Notes: a model not told the origin generated them from the sequence alone. A DNA stretch of 64,000 bases from Youngiibacter multivorans (GCF_017873395.1 NZ_JAGGKC010000017.1:23509-87508), one strand, 5' to 3'. Numbered from the stretch's first letter, positions 52,124 to 61,132 are shown. A program made the numbers and translations.

Positions 52124-53254
52124 TTAGACTTCAGCAGTCCTTTCCTTGATTGCCTTTATGAGCAGATTGCCGACAACAAGCTTTGGGTTGGACAATGAAA
52201 GCATGAGGAGCTGCCTGTCGGTAAGATCTCTTACTAATATGCGCTGCTTCCAATGTGCTTTTTTGGGGTCAGCAGTAATATCTGTCAGCCTGTCCAGTGC
52301 CATTTTTAGAAGGTCGGCAGGCTCTTCGAAAATAGCAAGATTGGTAATTTCAAGTATTTCTGATAATACCTCCAGTGAAGCAAGTGTTATCGAGAATCTG
52401 TGTCCATAACTTTCCTTGTATGGCTCAAATACCCTTTCAGCAAGCAGGGGCGCTGAAAGATTCTCAAACCGACGGATTTCTGCTGCGGTTGGAAGGGACA
52501 GCAATCCGGTAGGAACGGTATTCCTAAAGTAATACCTGTGGCCGAATACCTTGCCGAACGCCCTGAGGGTGTCAAGGTAACCCAGTCTCATATTTCTGTC
52601 GATATGTTCTGGATCAGGTATGAGGATAGAGCCAAGTTCCTCGTTTGAGGCAATGTCTACTATCTTTGATGTGCTGATAGGGTTTCGAAGCCTTTTCTTT
52701 GCGTACAGGTCAACGACTATAATATCCCTATATCCTTTTCTGATCAGAGGATCTAATGGAAGATTGTCGTATAGACCTCCATCCATGTATTTATCGCCGT
52801 CTATTTCAAACCTTTTAAGGACAGGATGACTGGCGCTAGCGAGCACATAGTCGATGATTTTGCCATCAGGTATGTCTTCTTTGAATACAACAACAGGATC
52901 ACGTTCTGTCAGATTGACAGTTACTATGCCGAAATCAATTGGATTTTTTCTAATGTTCTCTTCATCCAGATAACTTCTGATCAGAGAGAATGGCTTTTCA
53001 TAATCGAAACCACCATTCTTCAGGGATTCCAGAATGCTTACAGAATTAAAGTCTATTATTGAGTGCTTATCCATAAGTCTCCAGACCTCTTCAACGGTAT
53101 TGATGCCTGATGAGAGATATCCGGCGGCATTGATCGCGCCTATGGAGGTTCCGGTAATGGCACCGACTTCTATGTTCATTTCATCTATGGCTTTGAGAAC
53201 TCCGGCTTCATAGGCTCCGCGTGCCCCTCCGCCTCCAAGTGCGAGTCCATACAT
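52124..53254 (-). CDS. Patatin-like phospholipase
   Basis: 376 residues with GGAGGGG upstream. The oxyanion loop GGGGARGAYEAG (about 7-18), the nucleophile Ser37 in GTSIG, and the catalytic Asp158 in YMDGGLYDNLP define a Ser-Asp dyad lipid acyl hydrolase (RssA/YchK-type). The C-terminal 190 residues are helical and not clearly assigned. There is no signal peptide. It probably cleaves membrane or free lipids in the cytoplasm. Confidence 0.88.
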   Translation of the reverse strand: MYGLALGGGGARGAYEAGVLKAIDEMNIEVGAITGTSIGAINAAGYLSSGINTVEEVWRLMDKHSIIDFNSVSILESLKNGGFDYEKPFSLIRSYLDEENIRKNPIDFGIVTVNLTERDPVVVFKEDIPDGKIIDYVLASASHPVLKRFEIDGDKYMDGGLYDNLPLDPLIRKGYRDIIVVDLYAKKRLRNPISTSKIVDIASNEELGSILIPDPEHIDRNMRLGYLDTLRAFGKVFGHRYYFRNTVPTGLLSLPTAAEIRRFENLSAPLLAERVFEPYKESYGHRFSITLASLEVLSEILEITNLAIFEEPADLLKMALDRLTDITADPKKAHWKQRILVRDLTDRQLLMLSLSNPKLVVGNLLIKAIKERTAEV

Positions 53255-53379
53255 GATGTATCCCCTCCTTGTAAAATAGTGTTCATAAAGCGCCTTTCCA
53301 TATTCAATTATAATATAATTATGAGTGAATAGGGATTAATTGTGCTGCACCAAGAATATTTGGTAAAGGAGTAATTGTC

Positions 53380-53838
53380 ATGTCGGAGTTATTTAGAAAG
53401 CTGAGGCTTACCACGCAAAAAGAACTGCTAATCGTAAATCCTCCTGATGGTCTCAAAAAAGAGGCTGATAGTCTTTTGGCTGAATCGGGATTAATAATCG
53501 ATTTCGAAAAGAAGAGTGAAAAATATCCTTTTATAATGCTGTTCGTATTAAGCCTGAACGAAGTCCTTAAAAATGCAGAAGAGATTTCAGGTACCATAGA
53601 AGAAGATGGCGTGCTTTGGATTTGCTATCCTAAGAAATCCTCCAGGAAATACAAGACTGAGCTTTCAAGAGATAATGTGCTGCAGCCTTTCGGCGCATAT
53701 GGATTCGAAGGGGTCACTCAGGTATCCATTGATGAGGACTGGTCAGCTTTAAGAATCAGGCAGGCGGATAAAATAAAGAGCATGACAAGGTCATGGGCGC
53801 TAAGTGAAAAGGGCAAGGAAAGGATAGGTAAGAAATAA
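53380..53838 (+). CDS. Hypothetical protein, DUF3052-like
   Basis: 152 residues. The core LWICYPKKSSRKYKTELSRDNV (about 87-108) and GFEGVTQVSIDEDWSALRIRQADKIKSMTR (about 114-143) resemble an uncharacterised cytoplasmic family in which this block is the most conserved region; I place it near DUF3052 with caution. No catalytic residues are evident. Its stop codon overlaps by one base the start of the lipase-like gene, so the two are coupled. Such coupling suggests a joint role but does not show which. Confidence 0.55.
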   Translation: MSELFRKLRLTTQKELLIVNPPDGLKKEADSLLAESGLIIDFEKKSEKYPFIMLFVLSLNEVLKNAEEISGTIEEDGVLWICYPKKSSRKYKTELSRDNVLQPFGAYGFEGVTQVSIDEDWSALRIRQADKIKSMTRSWALSEKGKERIGKK

Positions 53839-54758
53839 TGTATTCATTGGATCATATGGTCGCTGAGGACGGGAAAAAGGTTTATGTTCACAAGTGGATT
53901 CCAGATGGAAAGAGTAAGGGGATATTACTTATCAGCCATGGAATATCCGAGCACGGAGGGAGATATGGTCATTTTTCTGATTTCTTGAATGCAAAGGGTT
54001 ATGCAGTTTATTCTCAGGACCACAGGGCACATGGACTAACTGCAGGTGATAATCTCGGAACAGATGGCACTCAGGATACTTTCCTTGAGATAGTAAAGGA
54101 CATGAGACTCTTAAACCATAAGGCAAGAAATGAACATGAGAATCTGAAGGTGGTACAGTTTGGCCATTCCATGGGGTCTTTCCTGTCAATAAGATATGCC
54201 GAGGCTTTTCCTGAGACTATTGATGCATTGATTCTATCCGGAAATAACGGACCGGGAGGCAGGGGCAGCATCATGGCGGGAGTAGCCATATCTCAGGCTT
54301 TGATTTCATCTAAGGGCAGAGACTCAAGAGGCGATATAATTAATAATATGATGTTTGGAAAGTTCGGTGGAAAAATAAAGGATAAACGAACGGAATTTGA
54401 TTGGATATCAAGGGATTCCGAGCAGGTAGACAAATATGTTGAGGATCCATTCTGCGGGATTGTGATGTCAAATGGATTCTATGGATCCATGCTTTCAAAC
54501 CTTCTTAAGCTTTATAGCAAGGAAGAGCTGTCGAGGATACACAAAGACCTGCCCATACTTATAGCTAGTGGTACTGAGGATCCGGTAGGAAATATGGGTA
54601 ATGGACCAATAGCTCTTGCGAAGCTTCTTGAAAAGACGACTGGCAGCAGGAAGCTCTTTGTCAGGCTGTACAAAGGGGCCAGGCATGAGATTCTAAATGA
54701 AACTAACAGGGTAGAGGTATATGGAGATATTCTAAAGTTTGTTGACATGCATATTTGA
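53838..54758 (+). CDS. Alpha/beta hydrolase, monoacylglycerol lipase-like
   Basis: 306 residues, no signal peptide. The Hydrolase_4 features are LLISHGISEHGGRYGHF (about 30-46), YSQDHRAHGLTAG (about 58-70), nucleophile Ser111 in FGHSMGSF, Asp in SGTEDPVGN (about 238-246) and His in GARHEILNE (about 275-283). Members release fatty acids from monoacylglycerols or lysophospholipids. Its start overlaps the stop of the preceding gene. It is near the patatin gene, but on the other strand. Confidence 0.88.
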   Translation: MYSLDHMVAEDGKKVYVHKWIPDGKSKGILLISHGISEHGGRYGHFSDFLNAKGYAVYSQDHRAHGLTAGDNLGTDGTQDTFLEIVKDMRLLNHKARNEHENLKVVQFGHSMGSFLSIRYAEAFPETIDALILSGNNGPGGRGSIMAGVAISQALISSKGRDSRGDIINNMMFGKFGGKIKDKRTEFDWISRDSEQVDKYVEDPFCGIVMSNGFYGSMLSNLLKLYSKEELSRIHKDLPILIASGTEDPVGNMGNGPIALAKLLEKTTGSRKLFVRLYKGARHEILNETNRVEVYGDILKFVDMHI

Positions 54759-54768
54759 GTAGTTTTAT

Positions 54769-54801
54769 AAGAGCCAGGCAGTTTAATCCTGCCTGGCTCT
54801 T
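54769..54801. terminator. Bidirectional hairpin overlapping the 3' end of psd
   Basis: Thirteen-base arms AAGAGCCAGGCAG (54769-54781) and CTGCCTGGCTCTT (54789-54801). The psd stop lies in the loop, so one arm encodes the last residues of the decarboxylase. Confidence 0.8.
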
Positions 54802-55679
54802 CTTCCTATGGTTTCTCCCATAAGGACTTTTGATTCAATTCCCTTTGCGGTCTCATCCAGGATATCCTGATCAATTTTTACTGCACCATTTTTGAAAAAC
54901 AGCAGTACAGTGGATCCTCCGAATTTGAAGTAGCCTTTTTCTGCCCCGCGCTCGAAACGCCTGGAAGGTGTATAGGTTTGTACTATCGAGCCTACATTTG
55001 TTGCACCTACTTCAATAATTAGTATATCTGAGAAGTTGTCGCTTCTCATGAGAGAGTACATCCTCTTGTTTTCAAGATATACATTTGGAATTCTGGCTAA
55101 AGATACAGGATTTACAGAATAATAACCACCCCTAATGAGGCGGGGTTTTGAGCATATCCCCGAATCCACGAAGTGGAACCTGTGATAATCAAGTGGGCAA
55201 AGCCGAAACACGAGCATTGTTCCATGGATATACCTGTCCTTTATATTCCCGTTCCCAATAAGACCTCCCAGAGTATACGTCATGCCCTTGACCTGTACGA
55301 GATTATCGATATCGATATTCTCATAGGCAAGCAATCTGCCGTCAACTGGGCTCATAAGCGCAGATGAATCATTAGGAATCGGCCTGCTTTCAGGCAATAG
55401 GCTTCGTGTGAAGAAATCATTGAAGGATTCAAAATCCTTCAGATCCTTTACTGACCCATTTATATCCAGTGAGTTGTCCTTGATAAAGGAAGGTATCATC
55501 TTCTTTGATGCAGGAAGATCCATTAGTCTGCCATATAGTGAAGAGAACATTTTGCGTTTGACTAAAGCTTCAAGCACCCATTTTCCTGACATGGTACCGT
55601 AAAGCCATTCTATGTATTTGCCTCCTACAACGACCTCTGTATCATAATCGCCTTTTTTTCTATCATATATTCTTATCAT
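54783..55679 (-). CDS. psd: Phosphatidylserine decarboxylase proenzyme
   Basis: 298 residues. It converts phosphatidylserine to phosphatidylethanolamine at the membrane. The self-cleavage site is the GGST form (Gly255-Ser256 in KFGGSTVLLFF), which creates the pyruvoyl group on the alpha chain. Other conserved segments: FNDFFTRSLLPESRPI (about 86-101), SPVDGRLLAYE (about 110-120) and LCPLDYHRFHF (about 160-170) with the catalytic His. The ATG overlaps the tadA stop (ATGA), so they are translationally coupled. No pssA is in the window. Confidence 0.93.
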   Translation of the reverse strand: MIRIYDRKKGDYDTEVVVGGKYIEWLYGTMSGKWVLEALVKRKMFSSLYGRLMDLPASKKMIPSFIKDNSLDINGSVKDLKDFESFNDFFTRSLLPESRPIPNDSSALMSPVDGRLLAYENIDIDNLVQVKGMTYTLGGLIGNGNIKDRYIHGTMLVFRLCPLDYHRFHFVDSGICSKPRLIRGGYYSVNPVSLARIPNVYLENKRMYSLMRSDNFSDILIIEVGATNVGSIVQTYTPSRRFERGAEKGYFKFGGSTVLLFFKNGAVKIDQDILDETAKGIESKVLMGETIGRRARQD

Positions 55680-56137
55680 CGTCTGCTCCTGAGCCTCCTG
55701 AAATAAGAAGTCATGAGGTCACTGGAAAATTCATCCTTTAGCCATATGACTTCAATTTGTCTGCCTCTAGGGGGTAAAAGGCTTATGCTCGCTACACTAC
55801 CGAATGCGCCTTCTTCAGGCTCTATGGCTCCAATGACTACCTTCCCAATCCTTGATTTCTTGATTAGGCTTGCACACATGAGGCATGGCTCCAGAGTGAC
55901 GTAAAGCGTTGTGCCTGTGAGTCTCCAGGTGCCGATTGCCTTAGCAGCTTCCCTGATCGCTATGACTTCAGCATGTGCTGAGGGATCTGCCGCGGTTTCT
56001 GTCATGTTGTGGCCTCGTCCTATGATTTTTCCATCCTTCACCACTACACAGCCTACAGGTACCTCATCCTTGGAAAGGGCCAGAAGAGCTTCCCTTCTGG
56101 CCTCCATATAAAAGTTGTCGTATTGGTCCGCTTCCAT
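55676..56137 (-). CDS. tadA: tRNA-specific adenosine deaminase
   Basis: 153 residues with AGGAGG upstream. Zinc ligands His55 with Glu57 (AHAEV) and Cys85, Cys88 (LEPCLMCA) are in place. It converts A34 of tRNA-Arg(ACG) to inosine; that tRNA gene is itself in this window at 51934-52008. Length and motif order match TadA rather than cytidine or guanine deaminases. It is coupled to psd by a four-base overlap. Confidence 0.93.
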   Translation of the reverse strand: MEADQYDNFYMEARREALLALSKDEVPVGCVVVKDGKIIGRGHNMTETAADPSAHAEVIAIREAAKAIGTWRLTGTTLYVTLEPCLMCASLIKKSRIGKVVIGAIEPEEGAFGSVASISLLPPRGRQIEVIWLKDEFSSDLMTSYFRRLRSRR

Positions 56138-56170
56138 TTTTCCTCCTATCGGAAAACCATGTTAACTGGC

Positions 56171-57418
56171 TTAAGTGAATATCCTGACTTTTTTAATCCT
56201 GTTCTTGTCTACTTCCTCAACAATGAAGCGAATACCTTCTGATTCGATTTCCTGCCCATTTTCCGGGAATGTTCCAAGAACACCGATTAGATATCCCCCG
56301 ACTGAATCAAATTCCTCAGATTCAATGGTAGTCCCGATTTCTTCATTAAGTTCATCGAGACGGAATGATCCTGTAACGATATATTCATCCTCTTTTATGA
56401 CTTCTATATCCTGTGTTTCCTCGTCGTCATATTCATCGCCGATCTCACCTACGATTTCCTCAAGCAGGTCCTCAATTGTTGCGATTCCGACAGTACCGCC
56501 GTACTCATCAAGCACAACGGCCATATGATTGCGTTCCTTCTTTAGCTCCTTGAAAAGGTCGATAATCTTCTTGAATTCGTATGTAAAGTACACTTCCCTC
56601 ACATTGTCCTCGAGATTGAAATCAGATTTCTGTTTATCACTCAGAAAAAGCAGGTCCTTGACGTTAAGGACACCGATGATGTCATCTATATCTTCCTTGT
56701 ATACCGGTATTCTTGAAAATTGTTCATTCATTATGACTTCAAGGACTTCCTGATATGTGCTTCTGACATCGAGAGCTACAATATCTACCCTCTGGACCAT
56801 GACATCCTTAACCTGAAGATCACCGAACTCAAATACGTTGAAGAGCATCTCCTTTTCTCCTACCTCGAGAACTCCCTCCTCACTTCCGACGTCAACCAGA
56901 GTCTTAAGGTCTTCTTCAGTGATTGCGGGGCCGGTTTTCTTTGGGTTCCCTCCGAGTACGAGAATAAGAAGGGAAGATGCCTTCTGAAAGAGGAATACTA
57001 TTGGAGCGAGAAGTATCTTTATGGCGTTAATCGGTCGTGCCACAAAAAGCGAAACAGGTTCCGAATGTTGTGATGCCAGAGTTTTTGGTATCATCTCACC
57101 GAAAATGATTATAAAAACAGCCATTATGGCAATCGAAACAGGAAGAGCCCCGTAACCGTATCGTTCAATGGCAAGCTTGGCACCTAGCGCCGTTGCTGCC
57201 ACGTTTGATATGTTGTCTCCGATAAGAATGGTTATTACGACCTTTGATGAATCATCAAGAAGGCCTTGAACCAGATATGCACCCTTTACTTCTTCCTCGA
57301 CCATGTGCCTGAGTCTTATCTTGCTGAGAGAAAGCAGGGCGGTCTCGGAGGCGGAAAGAAATGCTGAGATAAATATCAGAACGACTATGAGGACTAACTG
57401 CCACGTGCCAGCTTCCAA
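56171..57418 (-). CDS. CNNM/CorC-type membrane protein (DUF21-CBS-CorC_HlyC)
   Basis: 415 residues from a TTG with AGGAG upstream. Four hydrophobic segments in the N-terminal DUF21 domain (about 1-190) with SASETALLSLSKIRLRHM and FGEMIPKTLA. A pair of CBS domains (about 205-325; VKDVMVQRVDIVALD and MAVVLDEYGGTVGIATIEDLLEEIVGEI) and a C-terminal CorC_HlyC domain (about 335-410) follow. The family is linked to magnesium or cobalt efflux, and the hemolysin label is historical. Confidence 0.9.
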   Translation of the reverse strand: MEAGTWQLVLIVVLIFISAFLSASETALLSLSKIRLRHMVEEEVKGAYLVQGLLDDSSKVVITILIGDNISNVAATALGAKLAIERYGYGALPVSIAIMAVFIIIFGEMIPKTLASQHSEPVSLFVARPINAIKILLAPIVFLFQKASSLLILVLGGNPKKTGPAITEEDLKTLVDVGSEEGVLEVGEKEMLFNVFEFGDLQVKDVMVQRVDIVALDVRSTYQEVLEVIMNEQFSRIPVYKEDIDDIIGVLNVKDLLFLSDKQKSDFNLEDNVREVYFTYEFKKIIDLFKELKKERNHMAVVLDEYGGTVGIATIEDLLEEIVGEIGDEYDDEETQDIEVIKEDEYIVTGSFRLDELNEEIGTTIESEEFDSVGGYLIGVLGTFPENGQEIESEGIRFIVEEVDKNRIKKVRIFT

Positions 57419-57621
57419 AGAAAATCAACTCCTAACGATTACTATGCAATAATTATATCAAATTACACTGCCAAGCGGGAATATATCGCTTCCTATGTTA
57501 CTTTTTTTGGAAAAATCTGTTAAATTAGTCTATAGTGACAGCTTTTATGCACAATATATGATAGAAGCTGTGGATAGAATACATTGCTATGTGGAAAGAA
57601 ATGACAAGGGAGGAAGTCAAT

Positions 57622-58179
57622 ATGGATAGGTCAGAGGCATTCGGGCTTTTAAGGAAATACGTCGAGGGAGATGTTGTGTTGAAGCACTCGCTCTCTGTTG
57701 AGTCTTCAATGCGACAGATGGCAAGGTATTATGGTGAGGATATTGAAGAATTCGGTCTTGCCGGACTCCTGCATGATATCGACTATGAGAAGTTTCCGGA
57801 AACCCATCCATATTCTGGGACTCCAATACTCAGGGAAGCGGGGGTTCCTGAAGAGATCACTTCTGCAATACTGGGACATGCTACCGAAGGACCGAGGGAT
57901 ACTCTAATGGCAAAAGCCCTTTTTGCGGTTGATGAGCTTTCAAGCTTTGTTACTGCATGTGCATTGATGAGACCATCAAGGAGCTATGATGACCTTGAGG
58001 TTTCTTCTGTAAACAAGAAACTGAAATCAAAGGGCTTTGCAAGAGGTGTGGATAGAGAGCTTATTGACATCGGAGCAGCTGAGCTTGGCCTGGAAAAGGA
58101 TATACTCATCATGGAAGTCATAAAAGGTCTTAGGACAAGAGAGAAGGAACTGGCTCTTGTGGGTTACACTACACTATGA
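57622..58179 (+). CDS. HD domain hydrolase
   Basis: 185 residues from the ATG at 57622 with GGGAGGAAG upstream; codons back to 57589 lack a site. HD metal motif: His in LKHSLSVESSM (about 22-32), HD in GLLHDIDYEKFPETHP (about 53-68), and a late His in ILGHATEG (about 86-93). This is a stand-alone HDIG-type protein, of which relatives act on nucleotides or cyclic nucleotides; the substrate is not known. The next gene overlaps its stop by four bases (ATGA). Confidence 0.75.
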   Translation: MDRSEAFGLLRKYVEGDVVLKHSLSVESSMRQMARYYGEDIEEFGLAGLLHDIDYEKFPETHPYSGTPILREAGVPEEITSAILGHATEGPRDTLMAKALFAVDELSSFVTACALMRPSRSYDDLEVSSVNKKLKSKGFARGVDRELIDIGAAELGLEKDILIMEVIKGLRTREKELALVGYTTL

Positions 58180-58700
58180 TCTATGTGATTATCGGTCCGT
58201 CAGGGACCGGGAAGACCACACTTGGCGACTACTTCAGGTCACTTGGCATGAACGAGCTCGTGTCGCATACCACACGCCAAATGAGACCGGGTGAGGTAGA
58301 TGGAATTTCATATCACTTTGTGACTGAGGAAGAGTTCAACCTTATCGATAAAATTGAGGAGTCGATATACTCTGGAAACAGATACGGCGTTTCAAGGAAA
58401 GAGGTGGAGGAGAAACTGAGAAGTGGAGATGTCTTCGCTGTAACTGACATAAATGGAGCGAAAGCATTCAGAAGGATATTCGGCGATCTTGTTTCTGTAA
58501 TCTATATTTCCAGCAGTGCCAGAAGACTCAGGGAAAGGATGAAGGAAAGAGGCGACTCCAAAGAGAGCATCCGGGCCAGGATAAGTACATTGATGGATAA
58601 AAATGAATATAGAAACAGGTATTTTGCGGACCACGTGATTGAGAATAACGTTTCAGTCAGTACGTTTTTGAAGCAAGGCAGAAGATTAGTCGGGAAATAG
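58176..58700 (+). CDS. Guanylate kinase-like P-loop protein
   Basis: 174 residues. The P-loop GPSGTGKTTLG (about 7-17) is followed by the guanylate-kinase-like HTTRQMRPGEVDGISYHFVTEEEF (about 31-54), which binds the nucleobase in that family, and YSGNRYGVSRKEVEEKL (about 65-81). Bacterial Gmk is about 205 residues, so this is a shorter relative, and it may not be the housekeeping enzyme. It is translationally coupled to the HD gene. Confidence 0.75.
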   Translation: MIYVIIGPSGTGKTTLGDYFRSLGMNELVSHTTRQMRPGEVDGISYHFVTEEEFNLIDKIEESIYSGNRYGVSRKEVEEKLRSGDVFAVTDINGAKAFRRIFGDLVSVIYISSSARRLRERMKERGDSKESIRARISTLMDKNEYRNRYFADHVIENNVSVSTFLKQGRRLVGK

Positions 58701-58831
58701 TGACATTGAATGCTAAAAAACGTTAATTTGTGACTAAATTCTTGAATTATTGGCAATAACTTCAAAGATAGTTTACAGACTTCATTTTATCACGACGTAT
58801 AATAGGTTTAGTGATGAAATGGGGGAACGAA

Positions 58832-59053
58832 ATGCGGAAGTTCGCTGCTTTGCTTATTGTTATATTTTCAATAGTCTATCCGAATATTTTGGCATACGGC
58901 AAGGAGTCTGCCAAGGCTACTATTGTCCCTGCTGGAAACACTGATATCCAAGCTCTTTTATCCGCTATTCTGATTATGCTGATACTTACAGTGTCTGCCA
59001 TTCTGATATTCAGAAAAGGTTCCCGAAGGGATGCAACAGATGCTGATAAATAG
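58832..59053 (+). CDS. Small membrane protein with signal peptide
   Basis: 73 residues from the ATG at 58832 with GGGGGAACG upstream. A hydrophobic N-terminus (about 3-20), a short polar stretch (about 24-43) and a second hydrophobic helix (about 44-66) are followed by a positively charged tail FRKGSRRD. I do not recognise the family. It ends before an intrinsic terminator. Confidence 0.55.
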   Translation: MRKFAALLIVIFSIVYPNILAYGKESAKATIVPAGNTDIQALLSAILIMLILTVSAILIFRKGSRRDATDADK

Positions 59054-59063
59054 AAATTTTTGG

Positions 59064-59089
59064 CTCCTGGAATTTATTCCAGGAGTTTT
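59064..59089 (+). terminator. Intrinsic terminator
   Basis: CTCCTGGAAT (59064-59073) / ATTCCAGGAG (59076-59085), two-base loop region and TTTT. Confidence 0.8.
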
Positions 59090-59173
59090 AACATTTCTTA
59101 AGGCAAAGTTCAAATATTTTTGAGATAATGTTAGTTGGAATAATAACAAGCCTTTAGGCGAATCAGGTGAAAA

Positions 59174-59908
59174 ATGGAAGACAGACTTAAATTTCATGAC
59201 AACAACAGGGTAAAGCGAGCCCGTGAGATAAGAAAAAGGAACAAGAGAAAAAGAAGGCTCTGGATGGGCTTTTTAATTATGCTCGTTGTTATCTTCAGCA
59301 TTTATCAGCTGGACAGGAAGGGTTATTTCGAAGTCATCTTTGAAAATAGCGTTACATATTCAGGGACAAATACATATTTTGAGCCGGTAGGAACTTCGGT
59401 AAAGAGGGATGACATTGCAAAAATGGCTCAGTTACTTATAAACCACCCTTACAAGTTTGGATATTCAGAGGTTGTAAAGGGAATACCGGTTAATCCTATG
59501 GATGCTGCAGGCTTCGTAGATTGGGTTTATTATAATCTAAGCGGAAAGATCCTCTCTGCACAGACAACATCAACCGGGCCAGCAACCACAAGGATATGGG
59601 ATGCATCAACTCCGGTAATGGAATCAGAGCTGAAGGTCGGGGACATAGGATTTTATGAGGTGCCTGAAAGCAACAGGGTGAACCACATTGGGATATATAT
59701 GGGGGAAATAGATGGCAACAAGGTCTTTATCCATGCCGGCGGTATCAACTATAAGGCTGATGGATTGGATGAGGGTAGGATTGTAATATCCTACAACAAC
59801 TCCGTAAAGAGAAACAACAAGGATATCTATGGCAATAAATTTACACCTGCTGCAGAATCCACACAGTTTCTTTACTATCGAAGGCCTAAGCTTGACATCA
59901 TTGACTAG
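59174..59908 (+). CDS. NlpC/P60-fold protein lacking the catalytic Cys
   Basis: 244 residues, AGGTGAAA upstream. A basic N-terminus (about 10-28) precedes a signal anchor helix (about 29-46), so the domain lies outside the membrane. The C-terminal NlpC/P60 domain (about 80-240) has PMDAAGFVDWVY at 108-119, where active family members read D-C-S-G-x-V/T-x-W-V: Cys is replaced by Ala111 (codons GCT GCA). His171 in VNHIGIYMG and a following His187 are still present. Active enzymes cut cell-wall peptide cross-bridges; this one may bind peptidoglycan without cutting it. Confidence 0.85.
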   Translation: MEDRLKFHDNNRVKRAREIRKRNKRKRRLWMGFLIMLVVIFSIYQLDRKGYFEVIFENSVTYSGTNTYFEPVGTSVKRDDIAKMAQLLINHPYKFGYSEVVKGIPVNPMDAAGFVDWVYYNLSGKILSAQTTSTGPATTRIWDASTPVMESELKVGDIGFYEVPESNRVNHIGIYMGEIDGNKVFIHAGGINYKADGLDEGRIVISYNNSVKRNNKDIYGNKFTPAAESTQFLYYRRPKLDIID

Positions 59909-59923
59909 TTGAAGGAGGAGCAC

Positions 59924-60013
59924 ATGAAAAACAGAAGTAAATTGATCAGGTACATTACTATAGGTATTGCGATAGCCATGGTGGCATCGGTAGTAGCATC
60001 GCTTGTTTATTGA
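59924..60013 (+). CDS. 29-residue single-pass membrane peptide
   Basis: ATG at 59924 with AAGGAGGAG four bases upstream, stop at 60011-60013. The sequence begins MKNRSKLIRYITIG and is hydrophobic to the end (VASVVASLVY). The strong ribosome binding site and the following terminator at 60022-60054 support a real gene. It is 15 bases after the NlpC/P60 gene, presumably in one transcript. It resembles the very small membrane proteins of Firmicutes; function unknown. Confidence 0.6.
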   Translation: MKNRSKLIRYITIGIAIAMVASVVASLVY

Positions 60014-60021
60014 CAGGCTGA

Positions 60022-60056
60022 AAAACGGCTGGACCTTTAGGTTTCAGCCGTTTTAT
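60022..60056 (+). terminator. Intrinsic terminator after the small peptide gene
   Basis: AAAACGGCTG (60022-60031) / CAGCCGTTTT (60045-60054) with inner ACCT/AGGT. Confidence 0.8.
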
Positions 60057-60065
60057 ATTGCGAAT

Positions 60066-61055
60066 TTATATGTCTGCAGGATAAGTCAGGCCAATCTGGC
60101 TTCTTGCCTCATCCAGTATATTATGGACATCAAGTGCCAGCGAATATGAGTTGATGCCAGATTCAAAAGTGCCTTCTTCAATAAGTGAAATGAACTCCTG
60201 TGCCTCGTACATCATGTTGTGATTCACTTGGTCAGGAATATGCTCTTCAACAGTACCGTCCCTCAAGATTAAAGTGATCTTCTCAGGACTTCCTATCTTG
60301 TCTATCAGTATGTTTCCAAGCTCACCCTGAATTTCTGAAGGCATTTTTGAATTGCTTATCTTGGAATGAGTTATAACTGCTTCCATTTCTGCATACTTCA
60401 TTAGAATCGACCCGGTACCGTCGACGCCTCCGTCTTCAAGAATGACACCATTAGCAGATATTCTAAGCGGCTTTCCGAACATATGGACTGCGGGGTAAAG
60501 GCAATATATACCAATATCTAGAAGCGAACCATTCGAGAATTCCTTCCTGAATGTATTAACATATTCACCATTCTTGTGTCGGTCATATCGTGATGAATAC
60601 TGGCAGTAGTTGCCGATGTATTTCCTAACCTTCCCGATTCTCGGCAATAGCTCCTGAAGATTAAGGTATGCCGGCATGGTCAGAGATTTCATTGCCTCCA
60701 TATATAGCAGGTTCTTTGACCTTGCAAGTCCTATTACTTCTTCAAGCTCCCTTGAGTTCGAAACGGCAGGCTTTTCGCATAGCACATGCTTTCCATGTGA
60801 AATCATAAGCATGGACTGGGGCGCGTGTAGTGAGTTTGGACTTGCGATGTATACAGCATCGAATTCTGATGATAAGGAGAATTCCTCAAGGTCGTTGAAG
60901 TAGAGGATATCATCACCGAATTTGCTGCCGAAGGCTTTTGCTCTATCAATGTCCCTCGAGTATATTGCGCTGAGCCTGAAGCCGCTAACCTTTTGGGCTC
61001 CATAGATGAACAGTTCTGTTATCATGCTGGTTCCGATAATTCCGAATCTTACCAT
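60066..61055 (-). CDS. Gfo/Idh/MocA family oxidoreductase
   Basis: 329 residues with AGGAGG upstream. The N-terminal Rossmann fold has FGIIGTSMITELF (about 4-16; G-x-x-G variant), AIYSRDIDRAKAF (about 30-42), YIASPNSLHA (about 69-78) and the EKPA signature with the catalytic Lys (about 93-96). The C-terminal half is the usual alpha/beta sheet domain. It is probably an NAD(P)-dependent sugar or cyclitol dehydrogenase. The substrate is not known. Confidence 0.85.
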   Translation of the reverse strand: MVRFGIIGTSMITELFIYGAQKVSGFRLSAIYSRDIDRAKAFGSKFGDDILYFNDLEEFSLSSEFDAVYIASPNSLHAPQSMLMISHGKHVLCEKPAVSNSRELEEVIGLARSKNLLYMEAMKSLTMPAYLNLQELLPRIGKVRKYIGNYCQYSSRYDRHKNGEYVNTFRKEFSNGSLLDIGIYCLYPAVHMFGKPLRISANGVILEDGGVDGTGSILMKYAEMEAVITHSKISNSKMPSEIQGELGNILIDKIGSPEKITLILRDGTVEEHIPDQVNHNMMYEAQEFISLIEEGTFESGINSYSLALDVHNILDEARSQIGLTYPADI

Positions 61056-61132
61056 GCTTACCTCCTGTCGATGACACTATTCTTCAAGTATAGCAGTTGG
61101 GATAGAAGGATGTTTCCAAATTGAGGTAATCA

